Both the position numbers and the translations under genes were made by a program. Of a DNA stretch of 64,000 nt, positions 44,676-53,875 are shown piece after piece. Below the pieces are notes generated by a model that saw nothing but the letters and a program-made list of their open reading frames with translations, did not search any database and was not told the origin of the DNA. Source of the DNA: Natronosalvus halobius. GTDB taxonomy: Archaea; Halobacteriota; Halobacteria; Halobacteriales; Natrialbaceae. How positions within the stretch are numbered: the first letter of the stretch is position 1; each line of letters starts with the position of its first letter. The stretch spans positions 1 through 64,000 of the forward strand of contig NZ_CP099998.1 in assembly GCF_024138145.1 (NCBI RefSeq), written 5' to 3'.

Positions 44676-45533
44676 ATGGACATATCAACAATTATAGAGA
44701 TTACGATAGACGGATTCGCACGCGGAATGCTATATGCATTACTCGGAGCAGGTATTACTCTGGTATTTGGTCTCGGAAGCGTACTCAATCTCTCACTGGG
44801 AATGTTCGCTGTCATCGCAGTCGTCGCAGGGGTGGTCGCGCTACCGATCGTTTCACACCCATTACTCGCAGCCCTCGTCGGGGTGGGCGTCGTCGGCGCG
44901 ATGAGTCTCGTCGTTGACCAAACCCTTCTTACGAGCGTCTACAAGTCCGAAGGCGAGGAACGAATCACACTCGGTATTTTCACGACGCTGGGTCTCGAGA
45001 TCGCGCTCGCTGGCCTCCTCTATGTCTACTACCCCCAGACGTATGCGATTCCGTATGAGAGTTTTCTAATTCCTATCGAGGGAGTCGCCATCCGGAGTTC
45101 GACGCTTCTCGTAATCGCAATTGCAGGCTGTTTACTCGTGTTGCTCTTTCTATTCCTTCGTCGGACCTATCTCGGCAAAGCAACGCGAACCGTGTTTCAG
45201 GACGAGACAGGTGCGTTGCTTTGTGGGATCAATCCGAGAGCGATTCGTACGATAATCTTCGTGCTTAGCGCTATCATCGCAGCGATTGCAGGCATTCTCT
45301 GGAGTTTGCAATCAACAGTGAACGTCGAGTCGGCCTTCCAGCTCACGATATTCGGCATTCTCGTCTCTATTGTCGGTGGTGTGCGGAATATCAAGGGCAC
45401 TATCGCCGCTGGAATCTTTCTGGGACTCATCGTCACGTACGCTAACTATCTGATCGGATCGTACTTTTCGATGGTAATACTGTTCTCGGTAGCGGTTGGT
45501 GTCCTCGTCGCACGACCGGAGGAGATAGCATGA
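44676..45533 (+). CDS. livH: Branched-chain-type ABC transporter permease LivH
   Basis: A 285-residue membrane permease with about eight helices and the family segments GMLYALLGAGITLVFGLG and GALLCGINPRAIRTIIFVLS. The ATG at 44676 follows GGGGGT at a suitable distance; a TTG one codon earlier is less likely. First of five genes for a hydrophobic-amino-acid-type (HAAT) importer. HAAT systems also carry aromatic amino acids and aromatic acids, so tryptophan, kynurenine or anthranilate are possible cargoes here. Confidence 0.92.
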   Translation: MDISTIIEITIDGFARGMLYALLGAGITLVFGLGSVLNLSLGMFAVIAVVAGVVALPIVSHPLLAALVGVGVVGAMSLVVDQTLLTSVYKSEGEERITLGIFTTLGLEIALAGLLYVYYPQTYAIPYESFLIPIEGVAIRSSTLLVIAIAGCLLVLLFLFLRRTYLGKATRTVFQDETGALLCGINPRAIRTIIFVLSAIIAAIAGILWSLQSTVNVESAFQLTIFGILVSIVGGVRNIKGTIAAGIFLGLIVTYANYLIGSYFSMVILFSVAVGVLVARPEEIA

Positions 45534-46570
45534 GTGACCAAACCACGAGAAGCGGAATACTTCCCGACGCAGTCGTAGAGTTCAAAGATATCGCAGTGGT
45601 TATCGGTGTTCTCGCCGTATTACCGATTATATTTGACACCACTGGAACGTACCAGTTACGGCTGTTGAATCAGTTCCTGGTCTTTGCAGCCTTCGCTGTC
45701 GCACTAAACATTGCATTCGGCCACACGGACCAACTATTCCTGTTCGTCGGCGCTGTCGCCGGGGTCGGTGCGTACACCACAGCGATACTTGCAGACATTC
45801 TCGGCTTGACACCGTGGATAACCTTTCCACTCGCGGGTGTCGCAGCCGGCATAATCGGGTTGATTGTGAGCTACGTCGCTGCACGCCGTAAGATGACGGT
45901 GATCGTCATTGCCATCCTCACTTTGAGCATCCAGATGGCCATCAGCGAAATTTTCGTCGGAGCAGGTGATATCACTGGCGGGACGACTGGAATGCCCTTC
46001 AACGGACTGGAAATTCCAATTCTCGTAGATGCGATTGGAATTAGCCCACAGATGGCGACATATTACTTATTGGCAGCGTTCCTCACAATCGTCTTTCTAC
46101 TGTACAAGTGGATGATGAACTCAAAGTATGGGTTAGCGTTCAAGGCTATCCGACAAGACGAGATAGCTTCTGAGGCCGTCGGAATTAACGTCATCAAATA
46201 CAAGGTTGTCGCTGGAGTCACAGCTGCGGTGATTATCGGACTGGTCGGTCCCCTCTACGCACAAACAGAGCGATACATATTCCCAGCAATGTTTTCGTTC
46301 CAGGCCGTCGACGTTCTCGTCCTAATCATGTTAGTACTCGGCGGAATCCGAACCTTCTATGGTCCGTTATTCGGCGCTGCGCTTATCATATATATTAATC
46401 ATTTACTCGAAGATGCCGGCCAGTGGCGAACAGCGGTTCTCGGTGCGCTATTGATCGTGCTGTTCATCTACTTCCGCGAAGGCATGGTTCCAAAGGTAGA
46501 GTCATTCTGGGAAACCAAATCGGTACAACGAATTGTGTCAAGTATCAGCAAGCGTTTCCCGAATCAGTAA
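45530..46570 (+). CDS. livM: Branched-chain-type ABC transporter permease LivM
   Basis: A 346-residue permease overlapping livH by four bases (ATGA). It has about ten hydrophobic helices and the LivM segment GLAFKAIRQDEIASEAVGIN. Pairs with LivH to form the channel. Confidence 0.92.
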   Translation: MSDQTTRSGILPDAVVEFKDIAVVIGVLAVLPIIFDTTGTYQLRLLNQFLVFAAFAVALNIAFGHTDQLFLFVGAVAGVGAYTTAILADILGLTPWITFPLAGVAAGIIGLIVSYVAARRKMTVIVIAILTLSIQMAISEIFVGAGDITGGTTGMPFNGLEIPILVDAIGISPQMATYYLLAAFLTIVFLLYKWMMNSKYGLAFKAIRQDEIASEAVGINVIKYKVVAGVTAAVIIGLVGPLYAQTERYIFPAMFSFQAVDVLVLIMLVLGGIRTFYGPLFGAALIIYINHLLEDAGQWRTAVLGALLIVLFIYFREGMVPKVESFWETKSVQRIVSSISKRFPNQ

Positions 46571-46742
46571 CGCTCTATTTTCCTGGCATTGAAGCGCATC
46601 AATACCGGCCAGAAGAGTTGAAACATTTCCCCCGGTGAGATTTTAGCTCGAATATCCCACGAAGCAAAACGGTAGTTTGGCGTTTGAAGCGAAGTAGTAG
46701 ATAGGTCACCAGAATCACAACCTGCAACGAAAACCCTCGAAA

Positions 46743-46752
46743 TTTTTTTATA
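46743..46752 (+). promoter_or_regulatory. TATA-like box for livK
   Basis: TTTTTTTATA is centred about 28 bases before the ATG at 46776. It shows that the binding protein gene has its own promoter inside the cluster. Confidence 0.55.
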
Positions 46753-46775
46753 CCGGATACACAATATGGGAAGTG

Positions 46776-48047
46776 ATGACTCATAGCAAACGGGGTGGTC
46801 AGGTGGTTGATAGTGAGACAAAACCGTCGAAGAGAAGGTTCGGTCGACGGCGAATGCTCAATACTCTCGGTGGTTCAAGTGTCGCGATGCTCGCTGGTTG
46901 TATCGGTGGTGGGGACGGAGGAGACGATGATACGATCACGATAGGTTCGCTCCAGCCGCTCTCGGGGAACTTCGCGCCATGGGGGAGCGCCCATTCGGCT
47001 GGTCTCGAGTTCGCAATCGACGCGGTCAACGAGAACGGTGGGGTTCTCGATCGTGAAGTAGAAATCGTCGAGGCAGATACCGAAAGCAATCCCGGAGAAG
47101 GCGATTCGATCTTCAGGCGGTTCGCCGAACAGGAAGGGGCTGTCGCGATGACGGGCCCCGTTTCGAGTGATCTTGGTATCCGGACTGCGCAGACAGCCGA
47201 AGAAATGGAAATCCCCATCGTTTTCCACATGGCGGGCACCCACGAGGCTCTCAAAAAGAGTTCTCGATACACGTTCCGCGTTGGAAGCCTGACGGCCATG
47301 ATGGACATACAAAATCAGGTCGAACTCATCGAAGAGCGTGGGTTTGAGAACGTAGGGGCGATCATGGGCGACTACGCGTGGGGCCAATCAGTCGACGAGC
47401 AATTCGAAGAGCGGATACCCGACAGTCTCAATTTCCACAAAACGTTCGCTCCACTGGGTGAGAGTAGTTTCGAGACGTTCATCCGGGACATGCCTGAGGA
47501 TCTCGAGATGATGATTGCGTCAGGACATCCGCCCGGACAGATTTCGATCCACAACCAATTGCTCGATCTCGGATACGATCCCGAGATAACAACCGGCGCC
47601 GGCTATCCCCCGTCGGTTATTCACGGAGGGCTGGGTTCGGGGAAAGCTGAAACCTTCGGCCACATCCATATTGTAGATGTTTATGGGGATGAGTTCCAGG
47701 ACGTGGCAACGCAGTTCGCCGAACAGCGGGACGAACGGATGGATACTCACGTCGGGCTAGGCTACGTGGCCGGTGAGCTAATAACAACTGCAATCGAGCA
47801 GGCCGACTCTACCGATCCGGTCGATATCGCGACAGAGATACGGAATATCGAACTCGAGACCATTCTCGCAGCCCCACTCAAGTACACGGAATGGGGAGAA
47901 ATCGACGACGTCGTTACGATGTTCAGCACTTTCGAGAGTGAAGCACCCGACTATTATCCAGATGGGGAGTACAAGTTAAATGAGTACCATCGAAGCGAAC
48001 CCCTGAGTGCTGACATCGTAGAGCCGTACATCGAAGAAGATTGGTGA
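46776..48047 (+). CDS. livK: Branched-chain-type ABC substrate-binding lipoprotein LivK
   Basis: A 423-residue exported binding protein. The signal has a twin-Arg motif (GRRRMLNTLGG) and lipobox LAGC followed by a Gly/Asp-rich linker, so it is a Tat lipoprotein. The mature part has the type I periplasmic-binding fold (IGSLQPLSGNFAPWG, EFAIDAVNENGGVL). It starts at the ATG at 46776 with a TATA box at the right distance. Cargo unknown; the neighbourhood suggests an aromatic amino acid or acid. Confidence 0.9.
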   Translation: MTHSKRGGQVVDSETKPSKRRFGRRRMLNTLGGSSVAMLAGCIGGGDGGDDDTITIGSLQPLSGNFAPWGSAHSAGLEFAIDAVNENGGVLDREVEIVEADTESNPGEGDSIFRRFAEQEGAVAMTGPVSSDLGIRTAQTAEEMEIPIVFHMAGTHEALKKSSRYTFRVGSLTAMMDIQNQVELIEERGFENVGAIMGDYAWGQSVDEQFEERIPDSLNFHKTFAPLGESSFETFIRDMPEDLEMMIASGHPPGQISIHNQLLDLGYDPEITTGAGYPPSVIHGGLGSGKAETFGHIHIVDVYGDEFQDVATQFAEQRDERMDTHVGLGYVAGELITTAIEQADSTDPVDIATEIRNIELETILAAPLKYTEWGEIDDVVTMFSTFESEAPDYYPDGEYKLNEYHRSEPLSADIVEPYIEEDW

Positions 48048-48188
48048 TGAATTTGTCAATAGAACGCAAAGGATTTGCCCTGTGTGGTTCAGTTTAGAAA
48101 TTTCACAATTGGGGGTCACATATTAGCGTATTTCAATTAATATCACCTAGTACATAAAATTCGAGAACGATACTGGTCTGCGGAGTCG

Positions 48189-48200
48189 AAAATTATAAAC
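48189..48200 (+). promoter_or_regulatory. TATA-like box for livG
   Basis: AAAATTATAAAC is centred about 29 bases before the livG ATG, implying a separate leaderless livGF transcript. Confidence 0.55.
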
Positions 48201-48223
48201 CAAATAAGTTCGATATATGTCGT

Positions 48224-48946
48224 ATGCTTGAAGTCGATGGTTTAAGTAAGTCATTTGGAGGGTTGACTGCGGTTAACGACGTGAGCTTCGATATCGACTC
48301 TGGAGAAATAGTCGGATTGATTGGACCGAACGGTGCTGGAAAGACTACTATGTTCAATATGATATCAGGTGTGTACAAACCAAATAGCGGAGAGGTGTAT
48401 CTCGATTCTGATTCGATTACTGGAAAGCGGCCGAACGAAATTTGTAATCGGGGTGTCGTGCGCACATTCCAAATCGTTCGGACGTTCGACGAATCGACTG
48501 TTTTGGAAAACGTATTGACAGGTGCGGTCTTCGGTTCCAATAAATCCCGATCAATGGAGGAAGCCCGTGAAATCGCCCATAAGTACATCTCCTTCGTGGG
48601 AATCGATGGAAGAGAGGACACGGAAACCAGTGAACTGACAATTGCCGACCGAAAGCACGTGGAGCTGGCACGGGGATTAGCGTGTGAGCCCAAGTTAATG
48701 ATGCTTGACGAGATCGGATCCGGATTGACACCCGCAGAACTTAATGAACTCACAGAGACAATCGAACGGATCCGAGATGAACTCGGTGTATCCGTGTTCT
48801 GGATAGAACACATCATGGATGCTATATTAGGTAGTACAGACCGTGTCCTCGTTCTCAATGAGGGGCAGTTGATTGCAGAAGGAAAACCAGAAGAGATTAA
48901 AAACGACGAGAAAGTCGCGAAAGCGTACCTGGGAGGCACTGCATGA
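48224..48946 (+). CDS. livG: Branched-chain-type ABC transporter ATPase LivG
   Basis: A 240-residue ABC ATPase with Walker A GPNGAGKTT, Walker B LMMLDEIGSGLTP and the switch His in FWIEHIMDAIL. The ABC signature is atypical: where LSGGQ or LSYGQ is expected it reads LTIADRKHVELARGL. A similar LT-L-A-xRKR variant occurs in some LivG proteins, so it is probably functional. Base composition of this gene is visibly AT-richer than the catabolic genes. Overlaps livF by four bases. Confidence 0.92.
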   Translation: MLEVDGLSKSFGGLTAVNDVSFDIDSGEIVGLIGPNGAGKTTMFNMISGVYKPNSGEVYLDSDSITGKRPNEICNRGVVRTFQIVRTFDESTVLENVLTGAVFGSNKSRSMEEAREIAHKYISFVGIDGREDTETSELTIADRKHVELARGLACEPKLMMLDEIGSGLTPAELNELTETIERIRDELGVSVFWIEHIMDAILGSTDRVLVLNEGQLIAEGKPEEIKNDEKVAKAYLGGTA

Positions 48947-49641
48947 TACACATCGACGAAGTCAACGTCTCCTATGGAGACCTTCAAGTACTGTGGGACG
49001 TTTCGATGAGGATAACCTCTGAGGATCAGATCGTCGCACTCGTCGGACCAAATGGAGCCGGGAAGACGACCCTGTTGAAAACAATGTCCGGACTTCTGGA
49101 GATTGGCAGCGGTTCTATCGAGATGTTTGGTCAAAATATATCAACGCTTAATCCCGACGACATCGTCGATTTAGGCTTCGTTCACGTCTCCGAAGACCGG
49201 AATCTGTTTCACGAAATGTCGGTCATTGAAAACCTAGAGATGGGGGCGTATCTTCACCGGGACCAATTCGAGGAAACACTCGACGACGTATTCGAACTTT
49301 TCCCGGTTCTCGAAGAGCGCAGTCAACAACAGGCAGGTACTCTGAGTGGTGGCGAACAGCAAATGCTCGCGATAGGTCGCGGTCTGATGGCCCAACCCAA
49401 GGTCCTCGCATTAGACGAACTGTCCGTCGGTCTGGCCCCGCAAATTGCCCGTCGGGTGTTCGACAAGGTCGAAGGGATAAGCGAGGACATCACAGTGCTG
49501 CTAACCGAGCAACACGTTCACGAAGCGTTGGGTCTCGCCGACCGCGCGTATGTGCTTGAGAACGGTCGCATCGCCGTCGAAGATTCAGCGGAAGAACTAC
49601 TCAACAGCGACCGCGTGAAGCAATCGTATCTTCGTGAATGA
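48943..49641 (+). CDS. livF: Branched-chain-type ABC transporter ATPase LivF
   Basis: A 232-residue ABC ATPase with Walker A GPNGAGKTT, a normal signature LSGGEQQML, Walker B VLALDELSVGLAP and switch His in LTEQHVHEAL. It pairs with LivG, whose signature is unusual, so the two ATP sites may be unequal. Confidence 0.93.
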   Translation: MIHIDEVNVSYGDLQVLWDVSMRITSEDQIVALVGPNGAGKTTLLKTMSGLLEIGSGSIEMFGQNISTLNPDDIVDLGFVHVSEDRNLFHEMSVIENLEMGAYLHRDQFEETLDDVFELFPVLEERSQQQAGTLSGGEQQMLAIGRGLMAQPKVLALDELSVGLAPQIARRVFDKVEGISEDITVLLTEQHVHEALGLADRAYVLENGRIAVEDSAEELLNSDRVKQSYLRE

Positions 49642-49874
49642 GATGTTACGTCAATCCAAAGAATCCTCTATTCTTATATCAGTGATACAGCACAGTGATG
49701 GCATCACACGGATTGGGGACGAAGAGAGTCTAATTCAGAGCAAATAATGGATAAACTGGAAAGCAATCGATGTGAGTTCTTAGCATCGACCGGTATGGAT
49801 CCTGGACCATAGATATCGTCGACACAATCAGTTAGTGAGTACTGTATTGATATGGGAAACGCAAATGTAGTCAC

Positions 49875-50735
49875 TTATTTCACTTCCATCATTTCCAGAA
49901 TAGCATTGCAGAGCGGACTATTCGGCTCGAGAAAATCCTCGATAGCGGTATAATGATTCTTGTTTGGTTGGCAAAATATATCTCCATCCAGTCCATTCTG
50001 CTTCCATTCTTCGAAGTATTCCTCAGACTGGCGATGGATTTCTGACGTTTCGCTTTCCCCATAGGTGATAATCAATGGCGGGGCACTGTCAGGAACGTGT
50101 CGGATCGGACTGTTTCGGCGAACTTGCCCCCACGTTAGTTGCAACTTTGGCTGGAGATACGTGTACGGAAACGGTTCCAAATCGAACAATCCACTGATAG
50201 CACACCCTCCAAGTATCTCCTCTGAGGATATTCCATACTTTTCTTCCCACTCTGTACTCAACACCATGGCCGTCAGATGCCCGCCTGCTGAATGGCCGGC
50301 AACAAAAACACTGGAACTGTCACCACCATACTCGTCTGCATTTTCGAGTAACCAGGCGACGGCGGCTCGAGATTGCCGTACGATCTCGTCGATAGTCACG
50401 TCTGGGCAGAGCGCGTAATTCAAGACGGCAGTCGTGACGCCCGCTTTGACCAACCCCTTCGCTACGAAGCTGAACTCTTTGCTACTGAGGCTGTGCCAGT
50501 ACCCGCCGTGGATGAAGAGGACAACAGGAGCGTCTGATCGCTTGGCAGGAAAAATATCGAGGTGTTCAGCATGTGTCTGTCCATACGAGACGTCAAGATG
50601 GCACTCTAATCGTTCACGGGCATCTTCGCTCTCTTCGACATAAAAATCTGCATAAGACTGGAAATCATCGACAGTCTCTCGAAGGTTATATTGCGCGTCT
50701 AGTTCCTCTTGCGAGGAGAATTCACGGTACATCAT
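49875..50735 (-). CDS. Kynurenine formamidase-like alpha/beta hydrolase
   Basis: A 286-residue alpha/beta hydrolase of the arylformamidase (AFMID-like) type. The HGGYW oxyanion motif, nucleophile Ser in GHSAGGH, a block DLEPFPYTYL after AISGLF, and a late NHYTAIEDF with the catalytic His match N-formylkynurenine hydrolases. This reaction releases formate and kynurenine and links the dioxygenase (56.3 kb) to kynureninase (55.0 kb), for which no other formamidase is visible. It is divergent from an acyl-CoA ligase with 138 bases between starts. Other small esterases share this fold, so substrate is inferred. Confidence 0.82.
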   Translation of the reverse strand: MMYREFSSQEELDAQYNLRETVDDFQSYADFYVEESEDARERLECHLDVSYGQTHAEHLDIFPAKRSDAPVVLFIHGGYWHSLSSKEFSFVAKGLVKAGVTTAVLNYALCPDVTIDEIVRQSRAAVAWLLENADEYGGDSSSVFVAGHSAGGHLTAMVLSTEWEEKYGISSEEILGGCAISGLFDLEPFPYTYLQPKLQLTWGQVRRNSPIRHVPDSAPPLIITYGESETSEIHRQSEEYFEEWKQNGLDGDIFCQPNKNHYTAIEDFLEPNSPLCNAILEMMEVK

Positions 50736-50873
50736 GGTACTATATTATCAGAAGGCGCCTTAAAAGGTGTGACAATTCAACATCCCCTAGTTATTTGTCA
50801 ATATTTAATAAATATATCATATGTTTTCAACTTTAGCTATAGGAATTAATACCGTGGCACATGAATCGCTCGT

Positions 50874-52442
50874 ATGGCTTTCCCTATTATTAGCGATATT
50901 CTCACTCAAGCAGCGGAGAGACATCCCGAACGGACCGCAGTTCGTGATCCTCAGCGAGGAGAAAAACGCTCGTTCGCGGAGCTAGATGAACGCGCCCGGG
51001 AACTTGCAGCAGGGCTGAATGAGGCTGGCCTCAACCCCGGAGACCATCTGACAGTTATGCTCGTCGACTCGATTGAGTTCCTCGAATGCATGTTTGCGAG
51101 CGCACATGCAGGTCTCGTCTTTAATCCCATCTCCTACCGAATGGCGCCCGAGCGACTCGCATATGTTCTTGAGCACGCCGAGTCAACGGCGTTGGTGTTT
51201 GACACTCACTGTATCGATACCGTTACCAAACTGAACGCCACCGATCGGCCAGCGGTCGAGATTGGCGTCCGAATTGATGAACCCCTCGCTAACCGCTCGT
51301 ACGAGTTGCTACTTGAGGAGAGTCCTGGACGGTTTGTAGATGATTCACCAGTCGCCATTAACGAATCTGATCCCGCATTGTTACTGTATACATCTGGAAC
51401 AACAGGTCGTCCCAAGGGGGTTCTCCACTCCCACCGGAGCGCTATCGAGGCTGCCCTCGCTCCTATGCCGTTCAGTCGGTTCCGACCGACAGACGTCACC
51501 CTCGCACTGGGACCAATGTACCACGTTGGCCCGCTGCTCTGTAATATCCTCCCGGGACTCGTGGTGGGTGCGTCGGTGATTATCCAGCGAGAGTTCGATC
51601 CGCGTCGCACTCTCGAATGGGTCGAGTCCGAAGCGATCACCGCAATTTGGGGCGTCCCAACTCACTATCGGGCGCTCATTGATGAAGAATCAATCGATGA
51701 TCGTGACGTAACGCATCTTCGGATGCTCCAGTACTCGGGTTCGGCAATGCCCGAGCCAGTAGCACGGCGCTGTCGGGAGTACATTCCGGAGTGTGATTTT
51801 GTCAACGCGTATGGTACGACGGAGATCGTTTTTGGGACCGTATTGTTCCCGGAGTACCACGATAAGAAGCTCGGCAGCATCGGTCAGGCGGTACCAAAGG
51901 CGACAGTCCGCGTCGTCGATCCTGAGAATCCAGCCCCGGATACGACTGTTCCCACGGGCGAGGTTGGTGAACTCCTCGTACAGACACCGACTTGCATGCT
52001 TGAGTACTGGAACGATCCTGAGAAGACTGACGAAGCAATCATCGAGGGCTGGTACAGGACTGGTGATCTTGGGCGGCAAGATGAGGACGGGTTCCTCTAC
52101 TTTGTCGATCGAAAAGACGATATGATTGTCAGCGGCGGCGAGAACATCTATCCTGCAGAGGTTGAGAATGTCCTGCATGACCACCCTGACGTGACCGCCG
52201 GGATAGTCGTTGGGATCCCTGACGAGCAGTGGGGTGAGATCGTAACAGCGTTCGTAGTTCCCACAGACAACTCGTTAACTGAAGACGACCTCGAGGATTA
52301 CTTCACTAATTCGGGCGTGCTAGAAGATTACAAACGCCCGCGTCAGTACGAATTCCGTGACGAATTGCCAATGACTCAAAGCGACAAGATTGATCGACAG
52401 ACCCTGCTCGAGTCTATCGTTGACGATAAATCCTCTATGTGA
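50874..52442 (+). CDS. Acyl-CoA synthetase (AMP-forming)
   Basis: A 522-residue adenylate-forming ligase with YTSGTTGRPKGVLHSH, NAYGTTE, the hinge WYRTGDLGRQDEDGFLYFVD and IVSGGENIYPAEVE. Unlike the 42.3 kb ligase it resembles general medium-chain or aryl acyl-CoA synthetases. The terminal catalytic Lys region reads MTQSDKIDRQTL where TxSGKIxR is common, a small deviation. It may activate a ring-cleaved acid or an alternative aromatic acid. Confidence 0.9.
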   Translation: MAFPIISDILTQAAERHPERTAVRDPQRGEKRSFAELDERARELAAGLNEAGLNPGDHLTVMLVDSIEFLECMFASAHAGLVFNPISYRMAPERLAYVLEHAESTALVFDTHCIDTVTKLNATDRPAVEIGVRIDEPLANRSYELLLEESPGRFVDDSPVAINESDPALLLYTSGTTGRPKGVLHSHRSAIEAALAPMPFSRFRPTDVTLALGPMYHVGPLLCNILPGLVVGASVIIQREFDPRRTLEWVESEAITAIWGVPTHYRALIDEESIDDRDVTHLRMLQYSGSAMPEPVARRCREYIPECDFVNAYGTTEIVFGTVLFPEYHDKKLGSIGQAVPKATVRVVDPENPAPDTTVPTGEVGELLVQTPTCMLEYWNDPEKTDEAIIEGWYRTGDLGRQDEDGFLYFVDRKDDMIVSGGENIYPAEVENVLHDHPDVTAGIVVGIPDEQWGEIVTAFVVPTDNSLTEDDLEDYFTNSGVLEDYKRPRQYEFRDELPMTQSDKIDRQTLLESIVDDKSSM

Positions 52443-52475
52443 CATCCTCCGCGCCCTTCGGGGCGCGGCTTCCCG
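52443..52475. repeat. Hairpin like the end of an IS200/IS605 (TnpB) element, or a terminator
   Basis: A perfect hairpin has arms CCGCGCCC (52449-52456) and GGGCGCGG (52461-52468) with loop TTCG, right after a ligase stop codon. GACATCCTCC before it and GCTTCCCG after it resemble the right end of haloarchaeal TnpB-type elements. No tnpB is present. A transcription terminator is the other possibility. Left of it the composition is moderate; right of it begins the GC-rich trpB-kynU-IDO block. Confidence 0.5.
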
Positions 52476-52633
52476 TACCGAAGGTGTGATATTTGCCGGT
52501 CTACGACACGACCTGTCCTCTGATTCACCAACAAGTCCTTCTCAAGAACAAAGTTTAAAATGTTACACTCCGCACCGAATTCGCCCCTCGATGTACGGTA
52601 CTATGCATCATGTCATGTGCTCACGGGATACAC

Positions 52634-52642
52634 ATTTATTTG
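52634..52642 (+). promoter_or_regulatory. TATA-like box for trpB
   Basis: ATTTATTTG is centred about 30 bases before the ATG at 52668 and supports that start over the longer open frame. Confidence 0.5.
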
Positions 52643-52667
52643 GTGGGACGAAAATGTTTACGTGAGT

Positions 52668-53822
52668 ATGGGTACAGATAACTTCGGCGAATACGGCGGT
52701 CGCCACGTCCCCGAACCGCTCCACGAACCGCTCGAGCAGCTCGCGAACGCGTACGACGAAATCGGCACGAGCAAGGAGTTCCAGGCGGAGTTCCGGCGCC
52801 ATCTCGAGGAGTACGCCGGTCGACCGACGCCGCTGTACTACGCCGGCAATCTAAGCGATCGATACGACGCCGACATCTACCTCAAACGAGAGGATCTGCT
52901 CCACGGCGGCGCACACAAGATTAACAACTGTCTAGGCCAGGCGCTGCTCGCGAAGAAGGCCGGAAAAGACCGGCTGATCGCGGAGACGGGCGCCGGCCAG
53001 CACGGCACCGCGACGGCGATGGTCGGCGCGCTGTTCGACCTCAAGACGGAGATCTACATGGGGAAGAAAGACGTTGAGCGCCAGAAGATGAACGTCTTCC
53101 GGATGCGCCTGATGGGAGCCGAGGTCAACGAGGTCACGCAAGGTGGAGAAGGGCTCGCGGACGCCGTCGACGCCGCGCTCGAGGACCTCGTCGAGAACGT
53201 CGAGCACACTCACTACCTCGTTGGCAGCGTCGTCGGGCCGGACCCGTTCCCGCGGATGGTTCGGGACTTCCAGAGCACCATCGGCGACGAGGCCCGCGAA
53301 CAGTTCCTCGAGCGAACGGGCGACCTGCCGGACGCCGCGGTCGCGTGCGTTGGCGGCGGCTCCAACGCCATGGGGCTGTTCCACGCGTTCCGTGACGACG
53401 ACGTCGAATTCTACGGTGCCGAAGGCGGCGGAGAGGGTGCCGACTCGACGAGACACGCCGCTCCGCTCGCGAAGGGGAAAGACGAGGTCATCCACGGCAT
53501 GAAGACGAGAGTCATCGACGACGATGTCGAGGTCCACTCCGTTTCGGCTGGTCTGGACTACCCCGGCGTCGGCCCGGAACACGCCATGTTCCGCGAGGTC
53601 GGCCGCTGCGAGTACACCGCCATCACCGACGACGAGGCTCTCGCCGCCTTCCGCGAACTCAGCGAAACCGAGGGGATCATCCCGGCGCTCGAGTCGAGCC
53701 ACGGCGTCGCTCGAGCGATCCAGTTGGCTGAAGAGGGCGACCACGAGACGATCCTCGTGAACCTCTCCGGGCGCGGCGACAAGGACATGGAGACCGCGGC
53801 GGAGAAGTTCGACTTCGACTGA
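52668..53822 (+). CDS. trpB: Tryptophan synthase beta subunit
   Basis: A 384-residue PLP enzyme that makes tryptophan from indole and serine. PLP Lys84 lies in [10 protein letters not shown], catalytic Glu106 in AETGAGQHG, and the phosphate loop is GGGSNAMG. All are intact. The ATG at 52668 fits family N-termini ([13 protein letters not shown]) and has a TATA box 30 bases before it. No trpA or trpC is adjacent, so it is a lone TrpB beside tryptophan-degrading genes. It might salvage indole, or supply substrate to the degradation route. GC content rises visibly from here to 57.5 kb, unlike the liv genes to the left. Confidence 0.94.
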   Translation: MGTDNFGEYGGRHVPEPLHEPLEQLANAYDEIGTSKEFQAEFRRHLEEYAGRPTPLYYAGNLSDRYDADIYLKREDLLHGGAHKINNCLGQALLAKKAGKDRLIAETGAGQHGTATAMVGALFDLKTEIYMGKKDVERQKMNVFRMRLMGAEVNEVTQGGEGLADAVDAALEDLVENVEHTHYLVGSVVGPDPFPRMVRDFQSTIGDEAREQFLERTGDLPDAAVACVGGGSNAMGLFHAFRDDDVEFYGAEGGGEGADSTRHAAPLAKGKDEVIHGMKTRVIDDDVEVHSVSAGLDYPGVGPEHAMFREVGRCEYTAITDDEALAAFRELSETEGIIPALESSHGVARAIQLAEEGDHETILVNLSGRGDKDMETAAEKFDFD

Positions 53823-53875
53823 TTACGCGGGCCTGTTTCGGTCGATTCGCACCCGAGCGCATCCTCTCGAACCCT

